A stretch of DNA of 33,569 nucleotides from an uncultured Bacteroidaceae bacterium (GTDB taxonomy: Bacteria; Bacteroidota; Bacteroidia; Bacteroidales; Bacteroidaceae). The first letter of the stretch is position 1; the number at the start of each line of letters is the position of its first letter. The notes under the pieces were generated by a model. That model did no database searches. It was given only the letters and a program-made list of their open reading frames with translations, and was not told where the DNA came from. The position numbers and the translations under genes are program-made. Of this stretch, positions 1-7,209 are shown piece by piece. The stretch spans positions 1-33,569 of the forward strand of contig CAJOGQ010000049.1 in the NCBI GenBank assembly GCA_905234125.1, read 5' to 3'.

Positions 1-22
1 TCTTGTTCATATTCATTTCATT

Positions 23-701
23 TTATTTGTGGAATACTGCGCCAATGATATAATAGTGTGGGCAGAATTTGAAGTAGTCGCTGGTCTTGGCTTTCTCTTC
101 AGTCAGTTCGGTCTCTCCACAGAAACGCCACCCCTTTGCTTGCTCGTCCCACCAGAAAGAACCGTAGAAGACAAGGGGAATGAAGGTGTCAAGGGAGAAT
201 GAAGTGGGCTGGTATGGCGCTTTCTGATAGCGGTAAACGGTTTGGGGCGCTCCGGGAATAGGCTTCAGCGTCAGTTTCCATGGCGAGGCATCATTGCGAG
301 AAGAACGCAGGGTGATGGTCTCGATGGAATCGGATTGAATGGGAGAAAAGCCAACGGAGAGGGTCTTTGAAAGGCGATAGATGCCCCGTTCCATGTCGTC
401 GCCATCTTTTTCCTCATAGATACTCTTCTGGTCTTGCTCGTTGAATCATGGTCTTTGTCCTGAATCCGTACAGTTTCTTCTCGTCAATCATCTTTTGATG
501 GTCGAACTCGCGTATGACAATGGTGAAACCAGATGCAGAATCCCTCAAAGACGAAATGTCGTAGGTGAAAACCTCATAGCCGTACATGGCCATGTGTTCC
601 ATGAAGTCCTCGGGCGTGGCCGTTACTCTCTTAATTTCTTGTCCCTGCCCCGTCACCCAGACGAGGGCGAGCAGTGTAGTGATGATAGTTTTCTTTTTCA
701 T
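23..701 (-). pseudogene. Small secreted protein gene broken by a frameshift
   Basis: Two adjacent frames join into one protein of about 226 residues. The first starts at 701 with a signal peptide (MKKKTIITTLLALVW, then GQGQE) and runs through REFDHQK and KKLYGFRT to a premature stop at 414. The second frame stays open from about 446 (reading NEQDQKSIYEEKDGDD, then MERGIYRLSK) to a stop at 23. The span is 3n+1 bases, so one extra base near 443-447 explains the break. From memory the joined protein resembles small secreted Bacteroidales proteins of the DUF5041 type, with a GSFWWDE motif and a C-terminal PHYYIIG; that name is not verified. The function is unknown. It could be a real pseudogene or a sequencing error. 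The site is not a long homopolymer. Confidence 0.6.
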
Positions 702-731
702 TGTTCTTTGTTTTTTATACGTTTCGTGCTG

Positions 732-739
732 CGAAGTTA
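732..739 (-). promoter_or_regulatory. Probable promoter -7 box of the frameshifted gene
   Basis: The minus strand reads TAACTTCG, one mismatch from the Bacteroidetes -7 consensus TAnnTTTG. It lies about 30 bases upstream of the start at 701. It is part of a module also found at 3366-3437, where the box is the perfect TAACTTTG. Confidence 0.4.
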
Positions 740-759
740 CAAAAAGCCACACAAAGAAC

Positions 760-816
760 CCCTCGGCGAAGCCTGAAAATTGGTTGCCGAGGGTGCAAGT
801 CTTAACCCCGGTTAAG
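760..816 (-). terminator. Probable terminator of the sigma operon (two hairpins)
   Basis: On the minus strand the first hairpin is 801-816, with arms CTTAACC and GGTTAAG. The second has 8-bp arms GCCGAGGG and CCCTCGGC at 786-793 and 760-767. A T-rich stretch follows, though not an uninterrupted T-run. The hairpins lie about 200 bases after the stop at 1011. Apart from these and the promoter box at 732-739, I see no gene in 702-1010. Confidence 0.55.
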
Positions 817-1010
817 AGTTTTCAGACAAATTCTGTGTCTGTTTGTTATTTCAAATTGTGGCAATGCATAGCTTCACAGCCCTGCATACCCAATGATGAA
901 GTCTTCATCCTTTCTAAACTTTCATTTATTATACTATTTACTTTCACTAAACACATTCAGGCAAAGCCATCAGAATAGAATTTGGCTTTTTCATGATGAT
1001 TGGTTTGCTG

Positions 1011-2024
1011 TCACTCCTTTTCCACTTTCTTCCTCGCCAACTCAAGCATGTCGTAGATGTATTGGTTCTCGACGTCATCGAAGCATTCCGACACTTGAAG
1101 CAGGCGGTTGGCTGCTACTCTCCGCTCATCATCGTCCAATGAGGCATTTTTGCATAGGTCGAGGATAATGCCTGCCGCTACCACCAAATCCTCTTTTGAT
1201 TCTTTGCTGGCGTTGTCTATCATTTTCTGCGTCAGCAGCCCGAAGAAACGATGCCAGTCGGCATTGCTCAGATGGCTCACTCCGCGTTGCATCACCAGAC
1301 TCATCCATGTGTCCATGTTGCCGTCGAAGGGGATGTCTTCCTCTTGATGCTTGTTCCCGAATGCCTCCTTCAACTGCTGCGCATGTTTGATGATGTCTTC
1401 CTCCAGAACGTCGGGCCACTTCACCGTAGCGAAATAGTTCGGAGGCTCGACTGATGCAATGCCATGTGAGGTCTTGGGTTGCTGACCATAGACATAGACG
1501 AGCTTTGCGGTATAGACCTCGGGGTTGTCGGCATTGCTCCACTCGGCTGCATAGCAGGTACGATAGCCTTTGTGCTTCTTGTCGTTGAAGTTGGCAATGT
1601 AGTAGGTGCTGTTCTTCATGCTTCCGATGAGGACAGCATCGTCTTCATCCCTCCAGATGCTCCACATGCGACGCAGACCGAGGTCGTGGACGAGCGCTGA
1701 GTCAAGCTCGAGTTTCTCGTTGCCCGTCTCTTCCTCAAACATCGAGGTCTTGGAGGCCTCGTTTCTGAAGGCATCCATCAGTGTTTCGGACACGGAATGC
1801 TGATACCTTCTCTCCACCTTGACAGTGATGACTTTGCTCTCGATGGCGATGCCGTTCGCATCCACTTTCGCTGTATTATGTTCTCCTACTTTGGTGACGC
1901 CCGCTAATTCGTCGGTCACTTCCTGAAACGCCTTCTTGATTTGCTCCTGTGCCGAGGCGGTTGGCACGATGGCCATCATGGCGATGGCTGCGATGATGAT
2001 GCTCTTTGTTTTCATTGTTTCCAC
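1011..2024 (-). CDS. Secreted protein of unknown function, third gene of the sigma operon
   Basis: This encodes 337 residues, or 334 if translation starts at the second Met (MKTKSIII, 2015), which gives a more typical signal peptide. The signal peptide ends near ASAQEQ, so the product is probably periplasmic or surface-exposed. The mature part is hydrophilic and rich in Asp, Glu and Lys. Visible motifs include VERRYQHSVSETLMDAF and a C-terminal helical region rich in Leu and charged residues. I do not recognise a family. The gene starts 27 bases after the putative anti-sigma gene on the same strand, so it is probably co-transcribed with the sigma factor. An effector or sensor role in that regulon is inference. 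Confidence 0.75.
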   Translation of the reverse strand: METMKTKSIIIAAIAMMAIVPTASAQEQIKKAFQEVTDELAGVTKVGEHNTAKVDANGIAIESKVITVKVERRYQHSVSETLMDAFRNEASKTSMFEEETGNEKLELDSALVHDLGLRRMWSIWRDEDDAVLIGSMKNSTYYIANFNDKKHKGYRTCYAAEWSNADNPEVYTAKLVYVYGQQPKTSHGIASVEPPNYFATVKWPDVLEEDIIKHAQQLKEAFGNKHQEEDIPFDGNMDTWMSLVMQRGVSHLSNADWHRFFGLLTQKMIDNASKESKEDLVVAAGIILDLCKNASLDDDERRVAANRLLQVSECFDDVENQYIYDMLELARKKVEKE

Positions 2025-2051
2025 ATTTTATATTTAACATTTTACATCTTA

Positions 2052-2714
2052 TTATATCTCAATGACTGTTTTGGTCTCAATCACTTCATAGTCGCCTGCC
2101 TCGTTGGTCACGAGTACTGCATTGTCAGGTTGTGGCGTGGCGTTGAAAGTGGCTTGGATGATGTGGTTGCGCATCTCCTGTTCCTCACGCTGGATGGTTT
2201 TCTCGCACTCGCTCAGCATCTGAATGGCAAGCGCCACATTCCGCTCCGAACGCCAGATGCCATTGCCGAGCGTGTCGGGAATCTCTGTTGGACGTGTCCG
2301 CTTTTTTTGTCGGTACGTAGCACTTGCTCGGTTGGACGCGTCCGATTGCTCGATTGGACGTGGCCGATTACTCGATTGGACGTGGCCGATTACTCGATTG
2401 GATGCGTCCGATTGCTCGATTGGACGTGGCCGATTGCTCGATTGGACGCATCCGATTGCTCGATTGGATGCGTCCGATTGGGCAATCGGTTGTGTAGCCT
2501 CGTGAAGTTTATGGTACACTCCTATGCCAATCGCTATCAACAGGCAGGCAGCGGCAGCGGACATCCAGCCCCACCCATGCCTCCGATGGCTGACAACAGG
2601 CTTCGTGTCCATCCGCTCCATCAGACGGTCGGTGAAACCCGCAGGCAGCGGTGGCGTGTGGGCATATCGGCGTCGCACGGCTTCGCGCAAGTCAGTATCT
2701 TTATTTGTTGTCAT
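2052..2714 (-). CDS. Single-pass membrane protein, putative anti-sigma factor with an internal repeat
   Basis: The protein has 220 residues. Residues 1-46 are charged and probably cytoplasmic. One hydrophobic helix at about 49-67 (WMSAAAACLLIAIGIGVY) follows, and the rest is probably periplasmic. The ATG overlaps the sigma gene stop by four bases (ATGA), so the two are translationally coupled. That arrangement and topology suggest an anti-sigma factor, although I see no clear zinc-binding anti-sigma motif, so the role is inferred. Residues about 79-130 come from seven tandem 22-nt units and repeat every 22 residues (SNRPRPIEQSDASNR). This low-complexity stretch sits directly after the membrane helix as a spacer. 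The C-terminal part (NVALAIQMLSECEKTIQREE) is predicted helical. Confidence 0.7.
   Translation of the reverse strand: MTTNKDTDLREAVRRRYAHTPPLPAGFTDRLMERMDTKPVVSHRRHGWGWMSAAAACLLIAIGIGVYHKLHEATQPIAQSDASNRAIGCVQSSNRPRPIEQSDASNRVIGHVQSSNRPRPIEQSDASNRASATYRQKKRTRPTEIPDTLGNGIWRSERNVALAIQMLSECEKTIQREEQEMRNHIIQATFNATPQPDNAVLVTNEAGDYEVIETKTVIEI
2326..2479. repeat. Seven tandem 22-nt units inside the putative anti-sigma gene
   Basis: Units start at 2326, 2348, 2370, 2392, 2414, 2436 and 2458, with only a few substitutions between them. The common core is CGATTGGACG followed by a variable YRK-type stretch and CCGATT. Several units contain the palindrome GGACGCGTCC or a close variant. A degenerate eighth copy may lie at 2281-2302. 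Since 22 is not a multiple of three, successive units use all three reading frames, giving a 66-nt (22-residue) protein period. There are no spacers, so this is not a CRISPR array. Confidence 0.95.
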
Positions 2715-3277
2715 ATCTTCTGTAGTTGCTTGTAAAGTTTCTTACGTAGTCGGTAGAGGCGGTTGGCCAATGCATGAGGGTTTACATCCATGATATACGA
2801 ACATTCGTCCAGTGGACGCTCCTCGAAATAGTGGAGCATGAGCAACAGACGTTCGTCGGGTGCCAGATGTTCAATCAACTCTTCCAGTCGGTCGATGCGT
2901 TCCTCATAGCCCGTCGAAAGCTCTGCCTCCAGCTGCTCGTCGCTGATGTCCGTCTGCCACACCTCGGAATCTTCTATCGAGACAAGCAGCGGACGGCGAC
3001 GTTTCAAGAAATCGAGTGTCAGGCGGTAGGCAATACGGCAGAGCCATGTGCCGAGCGATGCCCGCTGCGGGTCGTAGCTGCTCATACAGCGGAATGCGCG
3101 GAGAAACGTGTCCTGCGTCAGTTCCTCGGCATCCATCACATCGCCCACGATTCTCACAACTATGCCAAAGATCTCCTGCCCATAGTGACTGACCATCAGA
3201 TTCAGTCCCTTGCGCTGGTCACTCATCACAGCCTCCACTATCTGTTTGTCTGTCTTCACTATCGATGAACTTTTCAT
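2711..3277 (-). CDS. ECF-type RNA polymerase sigma factor
   Basis: At 188 residues this has the usual length of an extracytoplasmic-function sigma-70 factor. Region 2 is visible around residues 25-95, with GDVMDAEELTQDTFLRAF, then SLGTWLCRIAYRLTLDFLKRR. Region 4 is visible around 125-188, with LAPDERLLLMLHYFEERPLDECSYIM and an HALANRLYRLRKKL recognition helix. There is no region 1 or 3. It would direct core RNA polymerase to a specific regulon when released from its anti-sigma partner. It is first in a three-gene operon and has its own -7 box at 3370-3377. The start MKSSSIVK is the only good Met ahead of region 2. Its targets cannot be read from the sequence. Confidence 0.92.
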   Translation of the reverse strand: MKSSSIVKTDKQIVEAVMSDQRKGLNLMVSHYGQEIFGIVVRIVGDVMDAEELTQDTFLRAFRCMSSYDPQRASLGTWLCRIAYRLTLDFLKRRRPLLVSIEDSEVWQTDISDEQLEAELSTGYEERIDRLEELIEHLAPDERLLLMLHYFEERPLDECSYIMDVNPHALANRLYRLRKKLYKQLQKI

Positions 3278-3369
3278 TTACACTTGTTATACGACAAAAA
3301 ACCAAGAATATCCCGTTCCTTCTCTGATTTTTTTCATGCTCTCCAGCTTTTCTGCCGGAACTTCGGCCG

Positions 3370-3377
3370 CAAAGTTA
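3370..3377 (-). promoter_or_regulatory. Promoter -7 box of the sigma operon
   Basis: The minus strand reads TAACTTTG, a perfect Bacteroidetes -7 box, about 93 bases upstream of the sigma start. The 5' leader would be about 85 bases. It lies just beyond the carB terminator. No good -33 TTTG is seen at 19-21 bases. Confidence 0.6.
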
Positions 3378-3388
3378 TGAAATGGCCA

Positions 3389-3430
3389 TAAAAAGACCCT
3401 CGGCAAACCCGAAAATCGGGTGCCGAGGGT
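3389..3430 (-). terminator. Rho-independent terminator of carB
   Basis: A 10-bp stem, ACCCTCGGCA (3396-3405) with TGCCGAGGGT (3421-3430), is extended by CCCGA (3408-3412) pairing with TCGGG (3416-3420). On the minus strand it is followed by CTTTTT. It lies about 30 bases after the carB stop. Another small hairpin (CTGAAA/TTTCAG) precedes it. Confidence 0.9.
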
Positions 3431-3460
3431 AAAAGTCTGAAAATAGTTTCAGTTCTTCGT

Positions 3461-6400
3461 TTAATTATCGTACTCCTGCCATGACTTGATCTGCAGATCC
3501 TCCATGCCTTTCTCGCAGAAGGCCTCAATGAAGGCGGAGGCGAGACGGGCGTTGGTGATGAGCGGAATGTTGTGGTCGATGGCTCCACGACGGATGCGGT
3601 AACCGTTGGTGAGCTCGCGCTTGGAGTGGTTCTTCGGGATGTTGACGATGAGGTCGAACTTGTGGTCGGCTATCATCTTCATCACGTTGGGCTTGTCGCT
3701 CGTCTCCTCATCGGGCCACGCCACAGCGGTGGCCTTGACGTTGTTGTCGTTGAGGAACTTGGCGGTTCCCTCGCTGGCGCAGATGGTGTAACCCTTCTTG
3801 ACGAGGGCACGTGCAGCATCGAGCATGGCCACCTTCTCCTTGGTGCCACCCGAAGAAATCATGATGGCCTTGTCCTTGGAAGGAATCTTGTAGCCAGTGG
3901 CAATCATAGAGTTGAGGAGTGCCTCTTCGTAGGTGTCACCCATGCAACCCACCTCACCAGTACTGCTCATGTCCACACCGAGCACAGGGTCGGCATTCTG
4001 CAGACGTGCGAAGGAGAACTGGCTGGCCTTAACGCCCATGCGGTCGATGTCGAACTCGCTCTTGTCGGGCTTCGTGTAAGGAGCGTCAAGCATGATGCGG
4101 GTGGCGGTGTCGATGAAGTTGCGCTTGAGCACCTTGCTGACGAATGGGAAGGAACGTGAGGCACGGAGGTTGCACTCGATGACCTTGACGTCGCGACCCT
4201 TGGCGAGGTATTGGATATTGAACGGACCGGAGATGTTCAGCTCCTTGGCGATGGCACGGCTGATCTTCTTAATCTGACGGATGGTGGCGAAGCTGATCTG
4301 CTGGGCTGGGAACACCATCGTGGCATCACCAGAGTGTACGCCAGCAAACTCAACGTGCTCGGAGATGGCATACTCAACCACCTCGCCGTTCTGAGCCACA
4401 GCGTCGAACTCTACTTCGTTGGTCTCCTGCATGAACTGCGAGATAACCACCGGATATTCCTTGCTGACCTCGCTGGCCATCTGGAGGAAGCGCTCCAGCT
4501 CCTCGTAGTCGTAGCAGACGTTCATGGCGGCACCTGACAGCACGTAGGAAGGACGCACGAGCACAGGGAATCCGACGCGCTCGACAAAGGCCTTCACATC
4601 GTCCATCGATGTCAGCGCGCTCCACTGAGGCTGGTCGATGCCGAGCTGATCGAGCATGGCTGAGAACTTGTTGCGGTTCTCGGCACGGTCGATACTGACA
4701 GGGCTGGTGCCGAGGATTGGCACGCTCTGGCGATAGAGCTTCATGGCCAAGTTGTTAGGTATCTGACCACCCACAGAGACGATGACACCACGTGGATTCT
4801 CGAGGTCAATCACGTCGAGCACACGCTCGAAGGAAAGCTCGTCGAAGTAGAGGCGGTCACACATGTCGTAGTCAGTGGACACAGTCTCGGGGTTGTAGTT
4901 GATCATGATGGACTTGTAGCCAAGCTTGCGGGCCGTCGTAATGGCGTTGACCGAACACCAGTCGAACTCCACAGACGAACCGATACGATATGCACCCGAA
5001 CCAAGCACGACAACGGACTTCTCGTGAGCATAGTAGTTCACGTCGTAGCCCTCAACAGCATAAGTCATGTAGAGATAGTTGGTCAAGTCAGGATGCTCGC
5101 TGGCCACAGTCGGAATGCGCTTCACAGCTGGCAGGATGCCGAGCTTCTTGCGGTGAGCACGCACGGCAAGGTTCTCGCGCTCCATGTTACCCTCAGGATT
5201 CTTCAGCACGAAGCGGGCAATCTGGAAGTCAGAGAAACCGTAAATCTTAGCCTGACGCATCACGTCGGCAGGCACATCCTCGATGACGTTGTAAGTTTCT
5301 AACTTATGCTTATAATCTACAATATTCTTCAGGCGCTCAATGAACCAAGGGTCAATCTTGGTGAGCTCGTAAATGCGGTCGATGGTGTAGCCCTCCTCCA
5401 GAGCTTGGGCAATGGCAAAGATGCGCAGATCGGTGGGGTTGGCCAGCTCCTCATCAAGGTTATCGAACTTCGTGTGATCGTTGCCCACGAATCCGTGCAT
5501 GCCCTGACCAATCATTCGCAGTCCCTTCTGGATGAGTTCCTCGAACGTGCGACCGATGGACATAATCTCACCCACCGACTTCATGCTGGAACCAATCTTA
5601 CGGCTTACACCCACGAACTTGGTCAAGTCCCAACGTGGAATCTTGCAGATGAGGTAGTCGAGCGACGGAGCCACGTAGGCAGAGTTCGTCGTACCCATCT
5701 CACCAATCTGATCGAGCGTATATCCAAGGGCAATCTTGGCGGCCACGAATGCGAGAGGATAACCCGTTGCCTTCGATGCCAGAGCCGAAGAGCGTGACAG
5801 ACGTGCGTTTATCTCAATGATGCGGTAGTCGTTGGTCTCAGCATTGAAAGCGAACTGGATGTTGCACTCACCCACGATGTTCAGATGGCGCACACACTTG
5901 ATGGTGATGTCCTGCAACATCTTCACCTGATCGTCCTTCAGCGAACAAGTAGGAGCCACCACGATGCTCTCACCCGTGTGGATGCCGAGTGGGTCGAAGT
6001 TCTCCATCGAAGCCACCGTGAAGCAGTGATCGTTGGCATCACGGATGCACTCGAACTCAATCTCCTTCCAACCCTTCAGACTCTCCTCCACCAGCACCTG
6101 AGGTGCGAACGTGAAGGCCGACTCTGCAATCTTGATGAAAGTCTCCTCGTCAGGACATACACCAGAACCCAAACCGCCCAATGCGTATGCCGAACGGATC
6201 ATGATAGGATAGCCAATGCGACGAGCTGTGGCGATGGCATCCTCCATGTTCTCACAAGCCTGAGACACTGGCACCTTCAGGTTCACCTTATTCAACTCCT
6301 TCACGAAGAGGTCACGATCCTCCGTGTTCATGATGGCCTCAACACTCGTGCCAAGAACCTCCACGCCATACTCCTTCAGGATGCCCTTCTGGAACAGCTC

Positions 6401-6694
6401 CGTACCGCAGTTCAGCGCAGTCTGTCCGCCGAATGCCAACAGGATGCCGTCAGGACGCTCCTTCTTGATGATTTCGGTCACAAAAAAGGTATTGACGGGC
6501 AAGAAATAAACCTTGTCTGCAATACCTTCACTCGTTTGGATGGTTGCCACGTTCGGATTTACCAACACCGACCTGATGCCTTCTTCCCGAAGTGCCTTGA
6601 GTGCCTGACTACCCGAGTAGTCGAACTCACCTGCCTGTCCAATCTTCAGGGCTCCCGAGCCCAAGACAAGCACCTTCTTCAGTTGCTTCTTCAT
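3461..6694 (-). CDS. carB: Carbamoyl-phosphate synthase large subunit
   Basis: This is a full-length protein of 1077 residues; the family is about 1070. It makes carbamoyl phosphate from bicarbonate, ammonia delivered by the small subunit CarA, and two ATP, for pyrimidine and arginine synthesis in the cytoplasm. The two homologous ATP-grasp halves are visible. The first begins KKVLVLGSGALKIGQAGEFD near residue 6 with the GGQTALNCG motif. The second begins VVVLGSGAYRIGSSVEFDW near residue 560 with VSVGGQIPNNLA. The C-terminal part, from about 940 (IMISSGGTKEKVAML), is the MGS-like allosteric domain. No carA lies next to it in this window. It is a single-gene unit with its own promoter (6737-6744) and terminator (3389-3430). 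Confidence 0.97.
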   Translation of the reverse strand: MKKQLKKVLVLGSGALKIGQAGEFDYSGSQALKALREEGIRSVLVNPNVATIQTSEGIADKVYFLPVNTFFVTEIIKKERPDGILLAFGGQTALNCGTELFQKGILKEYGVEVLGTSVEAIMNTEDRDLFVKELNKVNLKVPVSQACENMEDAIATARRIGYPIMIRSAYALGGLGSGVCPDEETFIKIAESAFTFAPQVLVEESLKGWKEIEFECIRDANDHCFTVASMENFDPLGIHTGESIVVAPTCSLKDDQVKMLQDITIKCVRHLNIVGECNIQFAFNAETNDYRIIEINARLSRSSALASKATGYPLAFVAAKIALGYTLDQIGEMGTTNSAYVAPSLDYLICKIPRWDLTKFVGVSRKIGSSMKSVGEIMSIGRTFEELIQKGLRMIGQGMHGFVGNDHTKFDNLDEELANPTDLRIFAIAQALEEGYTIDRIYELTKIDPWFIERLKNIVDYKHKLETYNVIEDVPADVMRQAKIYGFSDFQIARFVLKNPEGNMERENLAVRAHRKKLGILPAVKRIPTVASEHPDLTNYLYMTYAVEGYDVNYYAHEKSVVVLGSGAYRIGSSVEFDWCSVNAITTARKLGYKSIMINYNPETVSTDYDMCDRLYFDELSFERVLDVIDLENPRGVIVSVGGQIPNNLAMKLYRQSVPILGTSPVSIDRAENRNKFSAMLDQLGIDQPQWSALTSMDDVKAFVERVGFPVLVRPSYVLSGAAMNVCYDYEELERFLQMASEVSKEYPVVISQFMQETNEVEFDAVAQNGEVVEYAISEHVEFAGVHSGDATMVFPAQQISFATIRQIKKISRAIAKELNISGPFNIQYLAKGRDVKVIECNLRASRSFPFVSKVLKRNFIDTATRIMLDAPYTKPDKSEFDIDRMGVKASQFSFARLQNADPVLGVDMSSTGEVGCMGDTYEEALLNSMIATGYKIPSKDKAIMISSGGTKEKVAMLDAARALVKKGYTICASEGTAKFLNDNNVKATAVAWPDEETSDKPNVMKMIADHKFDLIVNIPKNHSKRELTNGYRIRRGAIDHNIPLITNARLASAFIEAFCEKGMEDLQIKSWQEYDN

Positions 6695-6736
6695 ATATGC
6701 TATATATAATATAATGTGTCCTCTTCAAATCGGCTG

Positions 6737-6744
6737 CAAAGGTA
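6737..6744 (-). promoter_or_regulatory. Promoter -7 box of carB
   Basis: The minus strand reads TACCTTTG within the extended form TTCGTACCTTTGCA. It is 43 bases upstream of the carB ATG. The -33 region holds a GTGAAAA-type heptamer repeat (6761-6783) instead of a clear TTTG. No gene is seen in 6745-6963. Confidence 0.75.
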
Positions 6745-6760
6745 CGAATTATTAGCGACA

Positions 6761-6783
6761 TGAAAAGCGTGAAAAGTGAAAAA
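6761..6783. repeat. GTGAAAA-type heptamer repeat in the carB promoter region
   Basis: Three TGAAAAG-like units lie at 6761-6767, 6770-6776 and 6777-6783, with two extra bases after the first. This is the same heptamer class (up to rotation) as at 28186-28206. It covers the expected -33 position of the carB promoter. Confidence 0.55.
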
Positions 6784-6963
6784 ACTCCATTCCACCCGAA
6801 AAAAACTACAAAAGGACACCGATTTGCCCTCATCGCTTTGGATTTGTCAGTTTTTCGCCGAAAAAGATAGACAAATGTCAAAAGCCATTGACGTAAGAAA
6901 GAAATGTAGAACGGGAACCCCAAAAAATCTGGGTGCAACTTTGAAATGTGAGAAAAAGAAAAA

Positions 6964-6988
6964 TCCTGTAAGTGATAAACCTACAGGA
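6964..6988 (-). terminator. Terminator of tRNA-Asn
   Basis: A 7-bp stem, TCCTGTA (6964-6970) with TACAGGA (6982-6988), has an 11-base loop. On the minus strand it is followed by TTTTTCTTTTTC. It lies 12 bases after the tRNA 3' end. Confidence 0.85.
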
Positions 6989-7000
6989 CTCTTTCTTTTG

Positions 7001-7074
7001 CGCTTCAGGATGGGCTTGAACCAACGACCCCATGATTAACAGTCATGTGCTCTAACCAACTGAGCTACTGAAGC
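7001..7074 (-). tRNA. tRNA-Asn (anticodon GTT)
   Basis: The minus strand folds as a cloverleaf. The acceptor arms are GCTTCAG and CTGAAGC. The D arm is AGCTC-AGTTGGTTA-GAGC. The anticodon loop is CTGTTAA, giving GTT for Asn, and the T arm contains GGTTCAAGCCC. The discriminator base is G at 7001, and CCA is not encoded. It has its own promoter and terminator. Confidence 0.97.
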
Positions 7075-7102
7075 AGGAGGCACTTCTTTCGGAAATGCGT
7101 TG

Positions 7103-7134
7103 CAAAGGTACGTCTTCTGGAGGAAATGACCAAA
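7103..7134 (-). promoter_or_regulatory. Promoter of tRNA-Asn
   Basis: On the minus strand a -33 TTTG (7131-7134) and a -7 TACCTTTG (7103-7110) are separated by 20 bases, a textbook Bacteroidetes promoter. The -7 box ends 28 bases upstream of the mature tRNA 5' end. Confidence 0.85.
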
Positions 7135-7176
7135 CAAAAGTGGAAGAATTTACAAAAAAAATGCTCCATGTGGGGG

Positions 7177-7202
7177 AAAAGTCGTACCTTTGCACGACTT
7201 TT
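7177..7202 (+). promoter_or_regulatory. GT4 gene promoter with an inverted repeat around the -7 box
   Basis: The -7 box TACCTTTG is at 7185-7192. It is framed by a perfect 9-bp inverted repeat, AAAAGTCGT (7177-7185) and ACGACTTTT (7194-7202). This could be an operator or an initial-transcript hairpin. The ATG at 7210 is only 18 bases beyond the box, so the leader is very short. No clear -33 TTTG is seen. Confidence 0.65.
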
Positions 7203-7209
7203 CGAGAGA

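Noticed and set aside
2326..2479. CRISPR array
   Set aside because: The units are directly adjacent with no unique spacers, and no cas genes are present.
1941..2735. 264-residue plus-strand gene across the putative anti-sigma gene
   Set aside because: It is antisense to two better-supported genes, and it stays open mainly because the repeat has no stops in these frames.
5885..6709. 274-residue plus-strand gene
   Set aside because: It is antisense to the first ATP-grasp half of carB and explained by codon bias.
6776..7039. 87-residue plus-strand gene upstream of the GT4 gene
   Set aside because: It runs through the tRNA-Asn gene and its terminator in antisense, and the translation is Lys-rich low complexity.
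7126..7209. 28-residue N-terminal extension of the GT4 protein
   Set aside because: The promoter box lies downstream of that ATG, and the GT-B fold starts cleanly at 7210.
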